Below are positions 17,701 to 26,671 of a stretch of DNA of 64,000 bases, piece after piece. The DNA comes from Nematopogon swammerdamellus (taxonomy: Eukaryota; Arthropoda; Insecta; Lepidoptera; Adelidae). Below the pieces are notes generated by a model. It saw nothing but the letters and a program-made list of their open reading frames with translations. It was not told where the DNA came from and did not search any database. The position numbers and the translations under genes are program-made. The DNA lies in the NCBI GenBank assembly GCA_946902875.1, contig OX336340.1, positions 23,203,566 through 23,267,565 on the forward strand. The letters are read 5' to 3'. Positions within the stretch are counted from its first letter, which is position 1, and each line of letters opens with the position of its first letter.

Positions 17701-19562
17701 GTGTAACAGCGTAACTGAGCTAAGCACATCTATAATGAACAAACAAGAATACTTCCAATAAAATCTGCAAAGTGTTGTTACACAAACCATTTCTCTAACA
17801 AATAACTTTACATGCACGCACATAACAAACCTGATCTTATTACATCACTTTATATTGTTACCTAAATACTTGCTAGCTATTTGCAGTTGGAAATAATAAA
17901 TGTTGAATAATAAATTTATACAGACGAGTGAGCACTGAAGAACATTCAATATGCCATGTCTATGATACTGCCTCATTATACCACACAACCAACTAAAAAG
18001 TTGGTTACACAAACGTACGTATCAACTACACACAGATAGATGGGCAGCGGGCAGCGACTGCAGACAGGCGAGGGAGGCAATGGCGAAGCCGGACCTCCGG
18101 CTCGCCAAGACGCTGCTCCGTGTCCATAGATCAAAATTACGCATAGTGATAGGTATGCTTACTGGTCACTGCACACTTAACAGACACCTTTATGTAATTG
18201 GAGTAACGGACAGTCCACTGTGCAGAGCATGCCTGCAGGCGGACGAGACACCCGCCCACGTGCTGTTGGAGTGCGAGGAGTTGGCAGACATAAGGGCGAA
18301 GGAGCTGGGAGGCCCTACTACACTTCAAGAGGCGTGCCAAGACCCAAGGAGAGTGTGCCGCCTCCTGGAAGAACTCGGCTGGTTGGATTAAGGCCGTAGG
18401 ACGCGCAAAAGGCCTGCATGGAAGCGGGCCTAGGCGCGGAAAACGAGTCCACTATCATCACTGCCTCATTAATTTAATACGTAATAAAAAGTTTTTTAAA
18501 AGATTCTATCATTCGCAAGTTGATTGCTCACGTAGGTCTAACCCGTAAAAACCCTATAGGGGCTACAGTTACAATATAGAAATTTGAAAAGTCCTGATTT
18601 TTGTCGAAAGAAGCCTGACATTCGTGAAATCGCCGGATATTTTAAGCATTAAACACACTATCCGGGAGACTAGAGATGGTTTGGAGAATTGTTTAGTAGT
18701 TACGATAGGGCTGACATAATCATTACTATGGCTATCGGACAAGCTCACTCGCCACGCGGCTGGTGGTGCTTATGAAAAACACTCTAGGGGGTAGCCATGA
18801 GAACAGGTTATGTCAGGGCGGTGGATTTCGTTTCCGCAAAATACGCAAATTGACCAGATTTTTTTTTTATTGGTTTTTTATTTAATTTTTTTCTCTGAAA
18901 CTAGGTGTTTCCGGCAAAAAATTATTTCACTAAAATTCATCTCGTAATTCGGTATACACAATAAGCTTAACCGCAATTTGCTAGCTAGGCGCCACTCGAC
19001 TACTCCACGCCCAAAACATCACCAATAATATTGTAAGTCGCGCGGTATGTAAATACCTGTTAAATCGTATCTGCTACGTCATTAAGTAGTATGTGAAGAT
19101 GCGGAGGGGACCAACGAAGAAGAACTAAGTAATGTCTTCGTTGGTTCTCTCCGCATCTTCTATAAATTAACCCTAACGTAACGCCACGTCTGGGCGGCCC
19201 ATGTCAGTTTTATTGCATACATTTCTATTGAAAAACATTTAAAATTATTTCCCCGAAGGCAATGTATACGTAATGGTAACTTGACCCACATCACATATTA
19301 CTACACCTGCTGTGATGTCAATATCAAGCGCTGAATACACTGAACTGGACGGAAAGCATAAACTGTACACCTAACTAGGTACTCAGCCGATTCGAACGAA
19401 CTTACAGGCAGTGCGGACGGGTTGAACCCTACCACCTAGTGATGTCGCTATGGCTACGTAAGGTCACCTCACCTGCAGGGGGTCCTCCAGCACGCCCGAG
19501 CAGATCGGGCAAACGAGCTCCTCGTCCACCTCCCCCGTGAACCGCTTCAGCTCAAACCCCAT
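8585..19562 (-). CDS. Nrdp1: Nrdp1 / RNF41 E3 ubiquitin ligase, complete, seven coding exons
   Basis: Exons 19562-19473, 16857-16715, 14944-14862, 13655-13450, 12138-11983, 11264-11134 and 8723-8585 join in frame into 948 bp, 315 residues plus stop; human RNF41 is 317. Every junction is GT-AG. Domains: RING with C18, C21, C34, H36, C39, C42, C53 and D56 (the family's unusual C3HC3D set); SIAH/TRAF-type zinc finger about 80-145 ([17 protein letters not shown]); coiled coil about 146-174; C-terminal USP8/receptor-binding domain about 175-315 ([27 protein letters not shown]). Known family role: cytosolic E3 ligase that ubiquitinates ErbB3-type receptors and BRUCE and is stabilised by USP8. Intron phases in order are 0, 2, 1, 0, 0, 2. 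Introns hold SINEs and LINE fragments. Only the coding part is defined; 5' UTR exons and promoter were not located. A possible AATAAA lies at 7813-7808. Confidence 0.96.
8813..9087 (-). mobile_element. SINE family A with internal core deletion
   Basis: Reverse-oriented copy in Nrdp1 intron 6. Tail and head are present, but the central core is missing: the sequence jumps from gcggtggtac straight to ctacagtttt. Confidence 0.85.
9112..9185 (+). repeat. Dispersed repeat C (gtcgcatgtcgtaaaag type)
   Basis: A block with aaaaagaatagccccactgc and gtcgactaaggga. It recurs at 17270-17345 and 27642-27719, and in reverse at about 27335-27430 and 52993-53040. Probably the 3' end of a LINE or SINE family; class not recognised. 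Confidence 0.6.
9195..9582 (+). mobile_element. SINE family A, best full-length copy
   Basis: Head: tRNA-like A box ggtagctcagtgg at 9204-9216; a 5S rRNA-like stretch at 9237-9282 containing ttaagcaacg (box A), tttggatggg (intermediate element) and tgaccgc (box C); then a tRNA-like B box ggttcggattcc at 9305-9316. The core (gtaggtcccttcccttctta through ggtaccaccgcactg) follows, then the family A tail ending in gtgtcagtttccat and an 18-base A-tract. Such an internal promoter would be read by RNA polymerase III. It is directly followed at 9583-9601 by an inverted piece of the same head. Confidence 0.92.
9655..9795 (+). mobile_element. SINE family B fragment, diverged
   Basis: Core start (gtaggtcccttccct) and tail pieces (agccagcaatccaaaggga, cagaggtgatat) are present with an internal deletion. 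Confidence 0.65.
9866..10374 (-). mobile_element. SINE family A tail interrupted by a snapback element
   Basis: Tail sequence 9866-9924 resumes at 10255-10374. The interruption carries an 11-bp duplicated target (accttgaacta at 9914-9924 and 10255-10265). Confidence 0.8.
9925..10254. mobile_element. Snapback hairpin insertion, arms about 150 bp
   Basis: Two nearly identical arms in inverted orientation meet near 10081-10091 (gacgtcaaacagtttgacgtc) and extend to about 9925 and 10230, covering almost the whole insert. The right end is A/T-rich (taaatttaaaa). An exact 11-bp target duplication flanks it. The arms carry gtttcgcccgctacgtcacg, and a related motif is seen at about 33935. A transcript through it would fold into a long double strand. 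Confidence 0.85.
10430..10930 (+). pseudogene. LINE 3' fragment: C-terminal end of a reverse transcriptase ORF
   Basis: Encodes [20 protein letters not shown], then [11 protein letters not shown], and later [14 protein letters not shown] with [11 protein letters not shown], the conserved C-terminal block of many CR1/Jockey-group LINE polymerases. The frame ends at TAA at 10779-10781. A 3' UTR and an (aaat)n microsatellite tail at about 10907-10930 follow. The catalytic domain is absent, so this is a 5'-truncated insertion in Nrdp1 intron 6. Confidence 0.8.
11134..11264 (-). CDS. Nrdp1: Nrdp1 coding exon 6
   Basis: Encodes [20 protein letters not shown] then [20 protein letters not shown] and NNR, residues 227-269, with two bases of Arg270. 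Acceptor ttgcag, donor gtgagt. The ends match exactly those needed to continue from VLQ and into RLYENYV. Confidence 0.96.
11395..11530 (+). repeat. LINE-tail-like dispersed repeat
   Basis: Contains cgaagtttcttgccagttct and gaactggcg, recurring at 44750-44860. It resembles the 3' UTR of a common insect LINE. Lies in Nrdp1 intron 5. Confidence 0.5.
11983..12138 (-). CDS. Nrdp1: Nrdp1 coding exon 5 (start of USP8-binding domain)
   Basis: Exactly 52 codons, phase 0 on both sides: [19 protein letters not shown] through [16 protein letters not shown]. The second motif is the most conserved block of the C-terminal domain of NRDP1. Acceptor cgtgcag, donor gtaacg. Confidence 0.96.
12183..12416 (+). 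mobile_element. SINE family A, 5'-truncated
   Basis: Starts inside the core (ttaccttactaggtggtagg) and runs to the tail and a 12-base A-tract. In Nrdp1 intron 4, opposite to the gene. Confidence 0.85.
12743..13001 (-). mobile_element. SINE family B, 5'-truncated
   Basis: Reverse copy: T-tract, gccggtatgggtggttgaat tail, attgctggctat, then the shared core up to gggacctacagttttac. The tRNA-like head is missing. Confidence 0.85.
13049..13434 (-). mobile_element. SINE family A, full length, beside an Nrdp1 splice donor
   Basis: Reverse copy with every part, including the 5S-like segment (tccaagtactgagcgc, cagcgttgctcaac on the plus strand) and the head (gagctatcgaggct). Its head lies about 15 bp from the exon 4 boundary and has the same orientation as the gene. 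Confidence 0.9.
13450..13655 (-). CDS. Nrdp1: Nrdp1 coding exon 4 (zinc finger and coiled coil)
   Basis: Residues 107-174: [26 protein letters not shown], then a glutamine- and glutamate-rich heptad stretch ending ELALLK, the dimerising coiled coil of the family. Acceptor cccacag, donor gtgaga. A full-length sense-oriented SINE A starts about 15 bp past the end of the exon (see 13049-13434). Confidence 0.96.
13800..14590. other. Nrdp1 intron 3, unclassified part
   Basis: No exon of Nrdp1 is missing here. Open frames on both strands at 13940-14260 look like decayed repeat coding sequence, but I recognise no family. Confidence 0.35.
14597..14776 (-). mobile_element. SINE family A tail fragment
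   Basis: T-tract, tatggaaactgacacagttg and tail to tttcgatcgacg, then truncated. In Nrdp1 intron 3, about 85 bp from exon 3. Confidence 0.85.
14862..14944 (-). CDS. Nrdp1: Nrdp1 coding exon 3 (first half of zinc finger)
   Basis: An 83-bp exon, too short to stand out as an open frame. It encodes [19 protein letters not shown] and SLPSHLVD. Acceptor tgcacag, donor gtaagt. The final T joins GC of the next exon to make Cys106, a zinc ligand, so the codon is split across the intron. Confidence 0.94.
15875..16370 (+). pseudogene. R4/Dong-like LINE C-terminal fragment with duplicated tail
   Basis: Frame encodes [52 protein letters not shown] and [13 protein letters not shown], the C-terminal endonuclease-side block of R4/Dong-group LINEs. 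A frameshift near 16128 moves IVRRFLSLG into another frame. The 3' end (cccaaccatcggtagcctgg and flank) occurs twice, at 16157-16204 and 16320-16365. In Nrdp1 intron 2, opposite strand. Confidence 0.7.
16715..16857 (-). CDS. Nrdp1: Nrdp1 coding exon 2 (rest of RING)
   Basis: Encodes residues 31-77 plus two bases of codon 78. It carries C34-x-H36, C39-x2-C42, C53 and D56 (CPVD), then the conserved linker [12 protein letters not shown]. Acceptor is gatcag, donor is gtctgt, a weaker match to consensus than the other donors in this gene. Joining to the next exon rebuilds AGA (Arg78). Confidence 0.95.
16861..17270. other. Nrdp1 intron 1, A/T homopolymer-rich part
   Basis: Contains runs of A and T around 16980-17080 and no recognised element. 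Confidence 0.4.
17270..17550. repeat. Dispersed repeats C and D
   Basis: 17270-17345 matches repeat C (see 9112-9185). 17490-17545 (cagcacaacaccgattactc, cttaccccgac) is the reverse of repeat D, also at 27245-27290, 54405-54500 and 60566-60655. D appears to be a conserved 3' end of an unclassified retroelement. Confidence 0.5.
18040..18460 (+). pseudogene. LINE C-terminal fragment with CCHC-like motif
   Basis: Frame includes [58 protein letters not shown] and ends LLEELGWLD. The C-x2-C ... H ... C finger after [11 protein letters not shown] is typical of the end of Jockey/R1-group LINE ORF2 proteins. The RT domain is absent. In Nrdp1 intron 1, opposite to the gene. Confidence 0.75.
19096..19163. 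repeat. Short inverted repeat
   Basis: gaagatgcggaggggaccaa and the following cgaaga pair with their complement ending at 19163. A possible hairpin of about 26-bp arms. Confidence 0.6.
19271..19442 (-). mobile_element. SINE family A, old diverged copy
   Basis: Recognisable by cactgaactggacggaaag and gggttgaaccctaccaccta, with many substitutions. Close to Nrdp1 exon 1. Confidence 0.65.
19473..19562 (-). CDS. Nrdp1: Nrdp1 coding exon 1 (start codon, first RING ligands)
   Basis: Thirty codons from ATG at 19562 to LEDPLQ, ending at a gtgagg donor. It begins [16 protein letters not shown] and carries CPIC, the first RING zinc-ligand pair, at residues 18-21. This start places every ligand at the same residue number as in human RNF41, which supports it. 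The minus strand upstream holds two short ATG-initiated reading frames before the start, the first being ATG GCG TGA, so translation of a long 5' UTR could be dampened. Confidence 0.95.
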
Positions 19563-20650
19563 CTCTCAGCGCGCCGTCTCCGCGCCTCCAGCATTGAATC
19601 ACGCCATCTCCCACCGCACTCCTGTCACTCTAGCACAACACACACACATAGGCCAACAAGCAAAACGAGCTGAAAGGTGCAGAGGGCACGCTCCTAGCGA
19701 TCTACGCAACGCGTTGAACGCGTGCTATGTATGCAATTTGTTGCGATATGCAGCCGTACGTAGCTGCCTGCACCCACCCCAAAGTTTTAGGTTTTGCAAA
19801 CAAGAAGAAAGCACTGCACCAACCAAAGAAAGATAATCACAGCCAAAGAATGATCACAGCCAGTCAGCCACAGACAGACTATAGCTTTGCTTTTTTTTAA
19901 ATTATTTATTCGTCCCTTTTCGGGACAGGCAAAACTAATTAAAGTATACAGCCTTTTCTGTTTTATTTCTAATGTCTGTTGTTTTCTTCTTGTATTGCGG
20001 GAATCTCAAAATAAATACTTTTTATTTACGACGACGCGGCACAGAAACTTGTTCAGCAGCCATAATTCTTTATTTGCTCAAAGTTGCACAACGAATATAA
20101 TACTAATTCTAGTACCTGGTTTGCTTTATGATAATGTTGATGAGTGATGAACTGATGACCTATGACCATCAAACACCCGGTATAGTTAAAAAGTCAATGT
20201 TGAATTACTTAGCCATTATAGAAACTTGGAAAATATATATTCTTTGGCATTTCATAGGCATGTCTTCATCGAGCGTAGGTAGGCAGGCACTTATATGAAC
20301 TGTTTTACTACTTTACTTCGTTTACTCGTCGTTTACTATTTTACTTGATATAGCACAGGCCGATGAAAACGCCATCTGGTGTCATGAATACGAAGTGGCC
20401 TAAGGTTTATGCAAGGTGACGAGTCCTTCAATGCAGGAGAGCTTTGACGCAGCTGTGAGGGAGAGAATATGTCACGTGACTGCTGCAAACTGCCTCTCTC
20501 TCAATGTCACACACACACACAAATCAGTTGCAGTAGCGACTTAGGATTGCCTCTTATCCGGCGCTCCGACCTTGCGTAACAAAGCGCAGGCACCCGTACT
20601 CGCCTCCGCACCTTCGGCTTTTTGGTCGCCTTCGGCGACCAGCCTCACAC
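19563..20650. other. Upstream of Nrdp1 start, no defined 5' exon
   Basis: Should contain the Nrdp1 5' UTR and possibly its promoter, but no donor/acceptor pair or TATA box could be assigned with confidence. Confidence 0.35.
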
Positions 20651-20654
20651 CGCC

Positions 20655-20760
20655 TTCGGCTTATAAAAACACTCTAGAAAATAGCCATACTAACAGGTTA
20701 TGTCGGGGCGGTGAATTTAGTTTTTCCGTAAAGTATGCTAATTACCCCATGGTTCTATCA
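20655..20760 (+). repeat. Dispersed repeat, also at 18770-18840
   Basis: Both copies contain aaacactctag, tagccat, aacaggttatgtc and ggcggtg in the same order. Confidence 0.55.
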
Positions 20761-20854
20761 AATGTTGTCTATATGGCAACACACACCTTATCTAGAGAGA
20801 GTTCCAATCCAACTAAATCTTCCCTTCGACGTTATGTTGGCTCCACTGCCAGTG

Positions 20855-21215
20855 TCACTGTCAGACGAGTGGCTCGGCGGGATCAATTCTGATGTCTCTC
20901 ACTGACAGTTGTCCTCCTAAGAAATTTTTATTTTCGGAAATATTCGGAAATATGCAAACTGTTTTGGTGGTTTAAAAAAAAATTACAAGGGTTAAAAAAG
21001 AAAAAAAAGCAAAAAAAAAGCAAAAAGATTTTGTGGGATTCGAACCCATGGTCATAAAACTACTATTCCTAGACCCTCACCCCTGAGCCACGAAATCACT
21101 TAAACGAACAAACGAATATCGAATTCCCTTGATTCGCTTTCGGGTCTATGACGTCACAGCTGTCAGCGAGAGCCAACAGAATTGATCCCGAGCCACTCGT
21201 ACTGTCAGTGCTTAA
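20855..21215. repeat. Inverted repeat enclosing a tRNA-like segment
   Basis: Left end gtggctcggcgggatcaatt and right end gaattgatcccgagccac are inverted copies. Inside, the minus strand at 21100-21032 has A-box-like tggctcaggggtgagg and B-box ggttcgaatcc, then T-rich sequence, so a tRNA-derived SINE head rather than a tRNA gene. A 50-bp piece at 21208-21257 is repeated directly at 21490-21541. Confidence 0.6.
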
Positions 21216-21346
21216 ATTCCTGTTGCCAGATTGTGAAGATTATATTACCTAATAATGTAATAGGTATTACCGTATAATAAGTACGGTAAATACTGATAAT
21301 TACGGGTAAATCTGTACACATAGCAACCCTCAACGCTGTTTTGACA

Positions 21347-21483
21347 GATAGACAGTGGAGCAAACATAACGGCGAAGGGAAGATTTATATGGAACGCTCT
21401 ATACCTACGCTCTATGCCTACACCAATTACAGAGCGTTTCAACTAAAAGTTCCCTTCGCCGTTATGTTGGCTCCACTGTCAGT
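21347..21483. repeat. Inverted repeat (gacagtggagc / gctccactgtc)
   Basis: Left arm gacagtggagcaaacataac plus ggcgaaggga pairs with tcccttcgccgttatgttgg plus ctccactgtc at the right. The right arm recurs at about 20820-20855. MITE-like. Confidence 0.6.
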
Positions 21484-21924
21484 ATCACTGTCAGTGCTTA
21501 AATTCGTATTGCTAGATTGTGAAGATTATATTACCTAGTAATGTAAGTAAGGCAAAAAAGAGTTTCCCGTGGGGACAGGAAACGATTTGTTGCTGTCATA
21601 TGTATGTATATCTATGTCATATGTATGTATGGCTATGTCACATAAAGAGATTGACAAAATATGGCGGATAAACAAGTTTGTTTGCCGCGTCGTCGTAAAA
21701 AATAAAAACTATATATATTTGAGATTCTAGCTATTCGAGAAGAAAACAACGGACATTAGAAGTACAACAGAAAAGGCTGAATACTTTAAATATTTTGCCT
21801 GTTCCGAAAAGGGACGAATAAATATAAAAAAAATTATTTATGTCTATGTCTGTACTTGGACTGTATATGATTGATACTTAATGTACAACGAGCTTGTTAC
21901 TTGGTTGCTTGTAAACCTAAACTT

Positions 21925-22010
21925 ATCGGTGCATGTCGGCCGAAATCGAACCTCGGACCTTGAGATCAAGATTCCAAGCCAAGACCGCGCCGACCACCCG
22001 CCGGCCGACC
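21925..22010 (-). repeat. tRNA-like SINE head fragment
   Basis: The minus strand contains ggttcgatttc (B-box-like) after a ggtccgag segment, and a GC-rich 5' part. No intact cloverleaf. Probably a degraded SINE. Confidence 0.4.
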
Positions 22011-22985
22011 ACACTTTATTTGAACTTACTTTCCATATTTCGTGGTATAGGTACGACGGCTAGATCAAGAGCGCTCTGTCTGGGTGTCACCAAAATTCTA
22101 CATTACTTACCAATTAACTTACAGCAATGACATACTTAGTGTTGAATGACGCTGACCGCTTGTTGAAATCCACAGCCAATGAGTGCGCGCACATATTTCG
22201 ACATCCTTTGCCTCATGGCCGGTTTCGGGCATTAAGGCGCTACATGTGATCCCACGCCGCACGCCTAGCCATTATTTCTCTTATCTGTGATTGGAACCTT
22301 GTATGGATTAGGTACTACTTTCTTGTCCATCCGTTTGTCTTTCAAGCAAGCAAGACTCATTTTCTCAGTACCAGCTATGGATATCGAGTTGAAATTGATA
22401 CAACGATGATATAACGTCTCCAACTCCAGTCCTGTCAAGTTTCTAACTCAATGAAACAATAAAAATATACAACCTTTCGAAAATCACTTTTACTTTGATA
22501 CTGATTTACTCATTACCTGCGAGAATGTATAATTATAAAATCGAAGAGTCCTACTTGCACTTGCCATCTCTTTGTATGGGGAATGTGTAGGTACCTAATA
22601 ACTTATGATGATCATCTGCTATCTCCTCGCCAATCGGCCAATCGTGTTATCCAAATTATTGGTAGGTAGCGCCAAATATTTAATACTGTTTGAACCCTTT
22701 AGATACCTACAGTCAATAACGCGGTGATTTATCAAAATAATAAACTTCCACAGTTAATTAGCGAGACCACACCCCACGCACAGTTCGTGCTCCTGCTCAA
22801 GTTACGTCTCTTTCGAACTCAACGAACATGGTGGCAGATTAATGATCAATCAAGCGCGTTGTTGTTTCAAATCGAGTCACAAACATGTCGACGTTTACTT
22901 CCATGTTCGGTCGTCTGACTGCTAAAGCATGTCACACACTGAAAGTGTGATGGTCGATGTGTTAGAATGAACACACTTTGCTCTT

Positions 22986-23330
22986 TTTTATGCAATCCAG
23001 TATGAGCGACTGAATCGGGAGCACATGTTGCGATCAGTCAAGTTCACCTCTGAGAAGGTAACAGTTACCGGAGCCTTCCCTTTGGATTGTTAGCTATACC
23101 ATTGGCTATACCATTGGCTATACCATTGGCTATACCATTGGCTATACCATAGCCTTCTTCACATTTCGCAAGAAGAAAGTGAAGGAGGATATGGCTATAC
23201 TCATCCATGGCTATACTGAACGAGAGGAGGGAAACACGGCTATGCTATCCTTTGTCCAGTACGATGCCATGCCACCAACCCAGTCGACTACAAAACATGT
23301 GAGCCTACCACCTAGTCAGGAACTACATAC
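22986..23330 (-). mobile_element. SINE family B with internal minisatellite
   Basis: Reverse copy: tcagtatgagcgactgaat tail, then attgttagctatac expands into repeats, then gaggagggaaacacgg and the shared core (ccaccaacccagtcgac, gagcctaccacctagt). Confidence 0.75.
23091..23151. repeat. 12-bp minisatellite inside SINE B
   Basis: attggctatacc is repeated about five times. The unit derives from the SINE B tail segment that normally reads attgctggctatactgg once. Confidence 0.85.
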
Positions 23331-23787
23331 CTACTTACGTCATACGCGCTATGTTGGGGCAGCAACCGATAACGTGTCGGCAGAATGCTGGCCACCATGA
23401 CCTGTCGTGAGCGATCCGTGGCTGGTGCGAATGAATACCCGGTGAGTCGCTCATTCCTGCTCGAGCTACAAAGTGAATTAACAATGGGGTTGTTTGCGGG
23501 CGCGCGCCCCTCAGAAATCAACGCCGCTCGTCCGGGCGGTGCAACGACGACGTACCGACCGAAACGAGGTGAAGCGAAACATATCATTTGTTGAAGTGTG
23601 TGGGAAATTCTGATCCCCAGCGGGTGGCGCGCCTCCACCTCTGCCGTCGGCCCTTGCATCTAATGACGTGATTGTAGTTCGTCTAGTAGGCGATCATCAT
23701 GTTATGTCGACGAATGAATGATATTTATAATCAAGCATGAGTAGAAAAAAAAATCCCAGCTAAATCTATTTGCAACGAGTCGGATTA

Positions 23788-24166
23788 TATAAGGTGCTTC
23801 GTTATTTATGTCAAACATTTCGGGAGGGTTACATAGACACTCAAATAAACACGTTACGCAAAAAAAAAAATGTTAATTTAGCATTACTTTTCGAGAAATT
23901 TAACAAAACATGTTTGCTACCAGTAGGTAACTTGCATTGTACGGAGTCAATGACCGTACTATGTTCAAACGCAGCACAGCTGTTTGTTATAAGTAAGTCA
24001 CAAGGTCACTATGATTGGTTTTTACAGCTACTTATTTAATTTTATTTTTTTTTGTTAGGAGAAAAAATGCTCCTATAAACATATGTTTTTTTCTTACTTA
24101 AAGTGTTTATTTGAGTGCGTATGTAACCCTCCCGAAATATTTGACATAAATAACGAACACCTTATA
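23788..24166. mobile_element. Long-TIR MITE, copy 1
   Basis: Ends tataaggtgcttcgtta and its complement, TIRs of about 75 bp (gagggttacat, actcaaataaacac in both arms). Closely related in ends and interior to 40086-40488. No transposase encoded. The TA at the ends suggests Tc1/mariner-type insertion. Confidence 0.8.
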
Positions 24167-24597
24167 CTATTGAGAGAACGGATTATAATGAGGAATGGCT
24201 CAAAAGGTGGTGTGGTGAACGATTAAACTCAGAGCGTATGGCATAGGTAGCTATCTAAAAGATTATGGCAGGGACTGCTCGTATTGTCAAAAGAGATCAT
24301 ATCGTTGGAGACGAAAGTGTTGAGCTGGAAACCCCGCAGTCCACTAGCAGGAGTAGAGTGGGAGACCTCTAACGAAGTGGTCCGACGAAGAAAAGTATGA
24401 GCCGAGACAGAGTGTCAAAGAAGGTGGTAAGTTTTGGGAAGATTACACCAGGACTTGTGTAGTAGAAATAGTTATTCCCACTGCACACATGATTGTAAAA
24501 CGTTGCGTAAAGCAAAGTCTTGCCGTCGGAATGTTGATCTCAAGGTCCGAGGTAGACATCCGTCCGATGAAGTGCAACTATGCGTTTTTGGTATTGA

Positions 24598-24790
24598 ATT
24601 TACGTGCCGCTTCAGCGGTCGGAACCGGTACAAAAAAAGCCTGCAATCCAAAGAGAAGCCTCCGGTATGACAACTTCTCGGATGTGATATCGGATGTTCG
24701 GAGCCTCGGAGTATAATGCTCTAGCGGAGATAGGGCTAGAGTCTAGCCCCTCTGGTTCAGTCACCCATACCGGATTTCATATAAAGTGGA
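24598..24790 (+). mobile_element. SINE family B, diverged tail
   Basis: Contains cggtcggaaccggta, cctccggtatgacaacttct and ctggttcagtcacccatacc, with the core deleted. Confidence 0.6.
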
Positions 24791-25580
24791 AACACGCTGA
24801 TAAGACAGAACAGGGTAGGTATGTCAGTGTCAACATTCTCCTCATTTTCCTAGCGCCTGAATCCCGCTCGGAACGTACAGAACGCTCTTGTTTCAGATCT
24901 GCTTTCATCAGTCTACCGCGCACCTACCCGGGCGCTTTTGTTCTCCAGTTGATCCGGAACACTCGGACTACACGGCGTCCGGGCCTCTGCGTTGATTTGT
25001 CCGGCGTCCGGTTATTGTGCCAGTACTGAGCGGGGATTACAGCCATGCGATAATGCAATTGTCATTGAAAATTTGCAGAATTATCGGGCGTGTTCGATTT
25101 AGAAGCCTGAGGGAAGAGCGGACGTAACAATGACCGGTGCTGGAGTGAGTTGACTAGGCATTGAATTTGGATAGAATAGAAATACAAGAACTTAATAAGC
25201 ATCGAGAGAGCTCTTACATAATTAATTATGGATCAATATCGACATCAGAGACAAAAATTGCTTCTTTGATACAGAAACCTATCTTGTCTTGACTCTCTTA
25301 TGTCTTCTGGCTTGTCTTGGGCAAATGTCCAATCCACTGGGCTGGGTGTCAACAATCCATAATGTTGATGGCACGCAACTTAACGCATCGCTTTTTGAAA
25401 TCGTTCCTGTATCGTACTGTGAAAATAGGAAGGCTTTTCCAGTGAGTGTGTCCCTACTACCTACAACTTGGGAATTTTCAAAAGGCGTGTCAATAACTTA
25501 AGTAAACGACGATCTTTTTTCCGCGTTATAGCTGGAACGGCTGTTCGCTGAGCTTGGCTTCGAGGGGAGTGGTGTTATTA
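24791..25580. other. No recognised feature
   Basis: Mixed composition, no exon or repeat recognised. Confidence 0.35.
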
Positions 25581-25771
25581 GTCTGTACCCTAATCACGAG
25601 ATTACGATTACTACGCTACGCACGCTACGCCGTGTTCTCCGCATCATTTTGTATGGAGAAACGAAGTTCGCAAATCTATCACTAGAAGCGCTGCTGCGTT
25701 TCTTCATACAAAATGATGCGGAGAACACGGCGTAGCGTGGGTAGCGTGTAGTCTCGTGATTAGGGTACTGA
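25581..25771. mobile_element. Short MITE with about 75-bp terminal inverted repeats
   Basis: Left gtaccctaatcacgagatta ... cgtgttctccgcatcatttt pairs with the right arm ending gtctcgtgattagggtac. Only a short central loop separates the arms. Confidence 0.75.
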
Positions 25772-26449
25772 CCTTCCGTTATTCTTTTGGTCACAGCCAG
25801 CTGTTTATATAAAATTCTCTATTTTCACACATCTGTATAATCTTCGACTATTTTCACACATCTGTATAAACATATTTCAAGGACCTTCTACAGTGGAGAA
25901 ATTATATACACTCGTACCTACCTGAGCAACCAACTCTGAGCATTAAAATGGAACTGGAAAGTTTTTGAAGCAACCCTGATGAAGTAGTGTCGGCAGAGAA
26001 TGTCAGAGAGTGAGGGTGTTAGGTGGTTGAGGGGTAGGGGATAAGAGACTTGCGGCCATGTTGCCAATGACGTCAGCGCTGTCGTCCGGTGTCCTCCGTG
26101 GCGCCGCTACCTCGGCATATTTGCATTTTTAACGGCCGCCGGTTGCAAATGACTGCATATTGCTGTGATTCATAGTAAAAGTAGGCACAGAGTTGCCTGG
26201 GTATCTCATCAATGGCCTCACCCGGGAAGGTCATGGAGTAAGTTACTTTGTTTTATGAGATACATACTGCGTTTGTAGACAGACTGTATGTATGATAAAC
26301 TAAATAGACGATTTTTAGAAATATATATGTATGATACTAAAACTAAATTGAGATATTTTCTGAATGCATGCATGTTCGTCCATAACTCTTAAACCGAACG
26401 TCTGAATTCGTTGAAACTTAGTACACGCACATTTAGCTATACGAGACAC

Positions 26450-26600
26450 AGGATGTTCCGGTTACGCTAATATGTGGCTCTCATACAAACCAAAATGTTG
26501 CGCGCGCCGAAATAAAGGTAGCGGGCTTACTTACTTTCTTCTTTTCAAATACGAATTTCGCGCGAGCGAAGCCACGGCCAAAAGCTAGAGTAGTATATGC
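26450..26600 (-). repeat. Dispersed retroelement end (cgaagccacggccaaaagct type)
   Basis: Reverse of the common insect repeat end agcttttgcccgcggcttcg. Related ends lie at 39165-39262 (reverse), 46270-46310, 49425-49455 and at both ends of the element at 61413-62815. Confidence 0.55.
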
Positions 26601-26671
26601 TAATGTAAATTGCGGTATAATGGACTAGCTGTTCCCGCAGCACCGTTTCGCGGTAGATTTCTTTTTTTTTC

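Noticed and set aside
21032..21100. Minus-strand tRNA gene
   Set aside because: Acceptor stem pairs 6 of 7, but the D arm is poor and the segment is followed by T-rich SINE-like sequence inside an inverted repeat.
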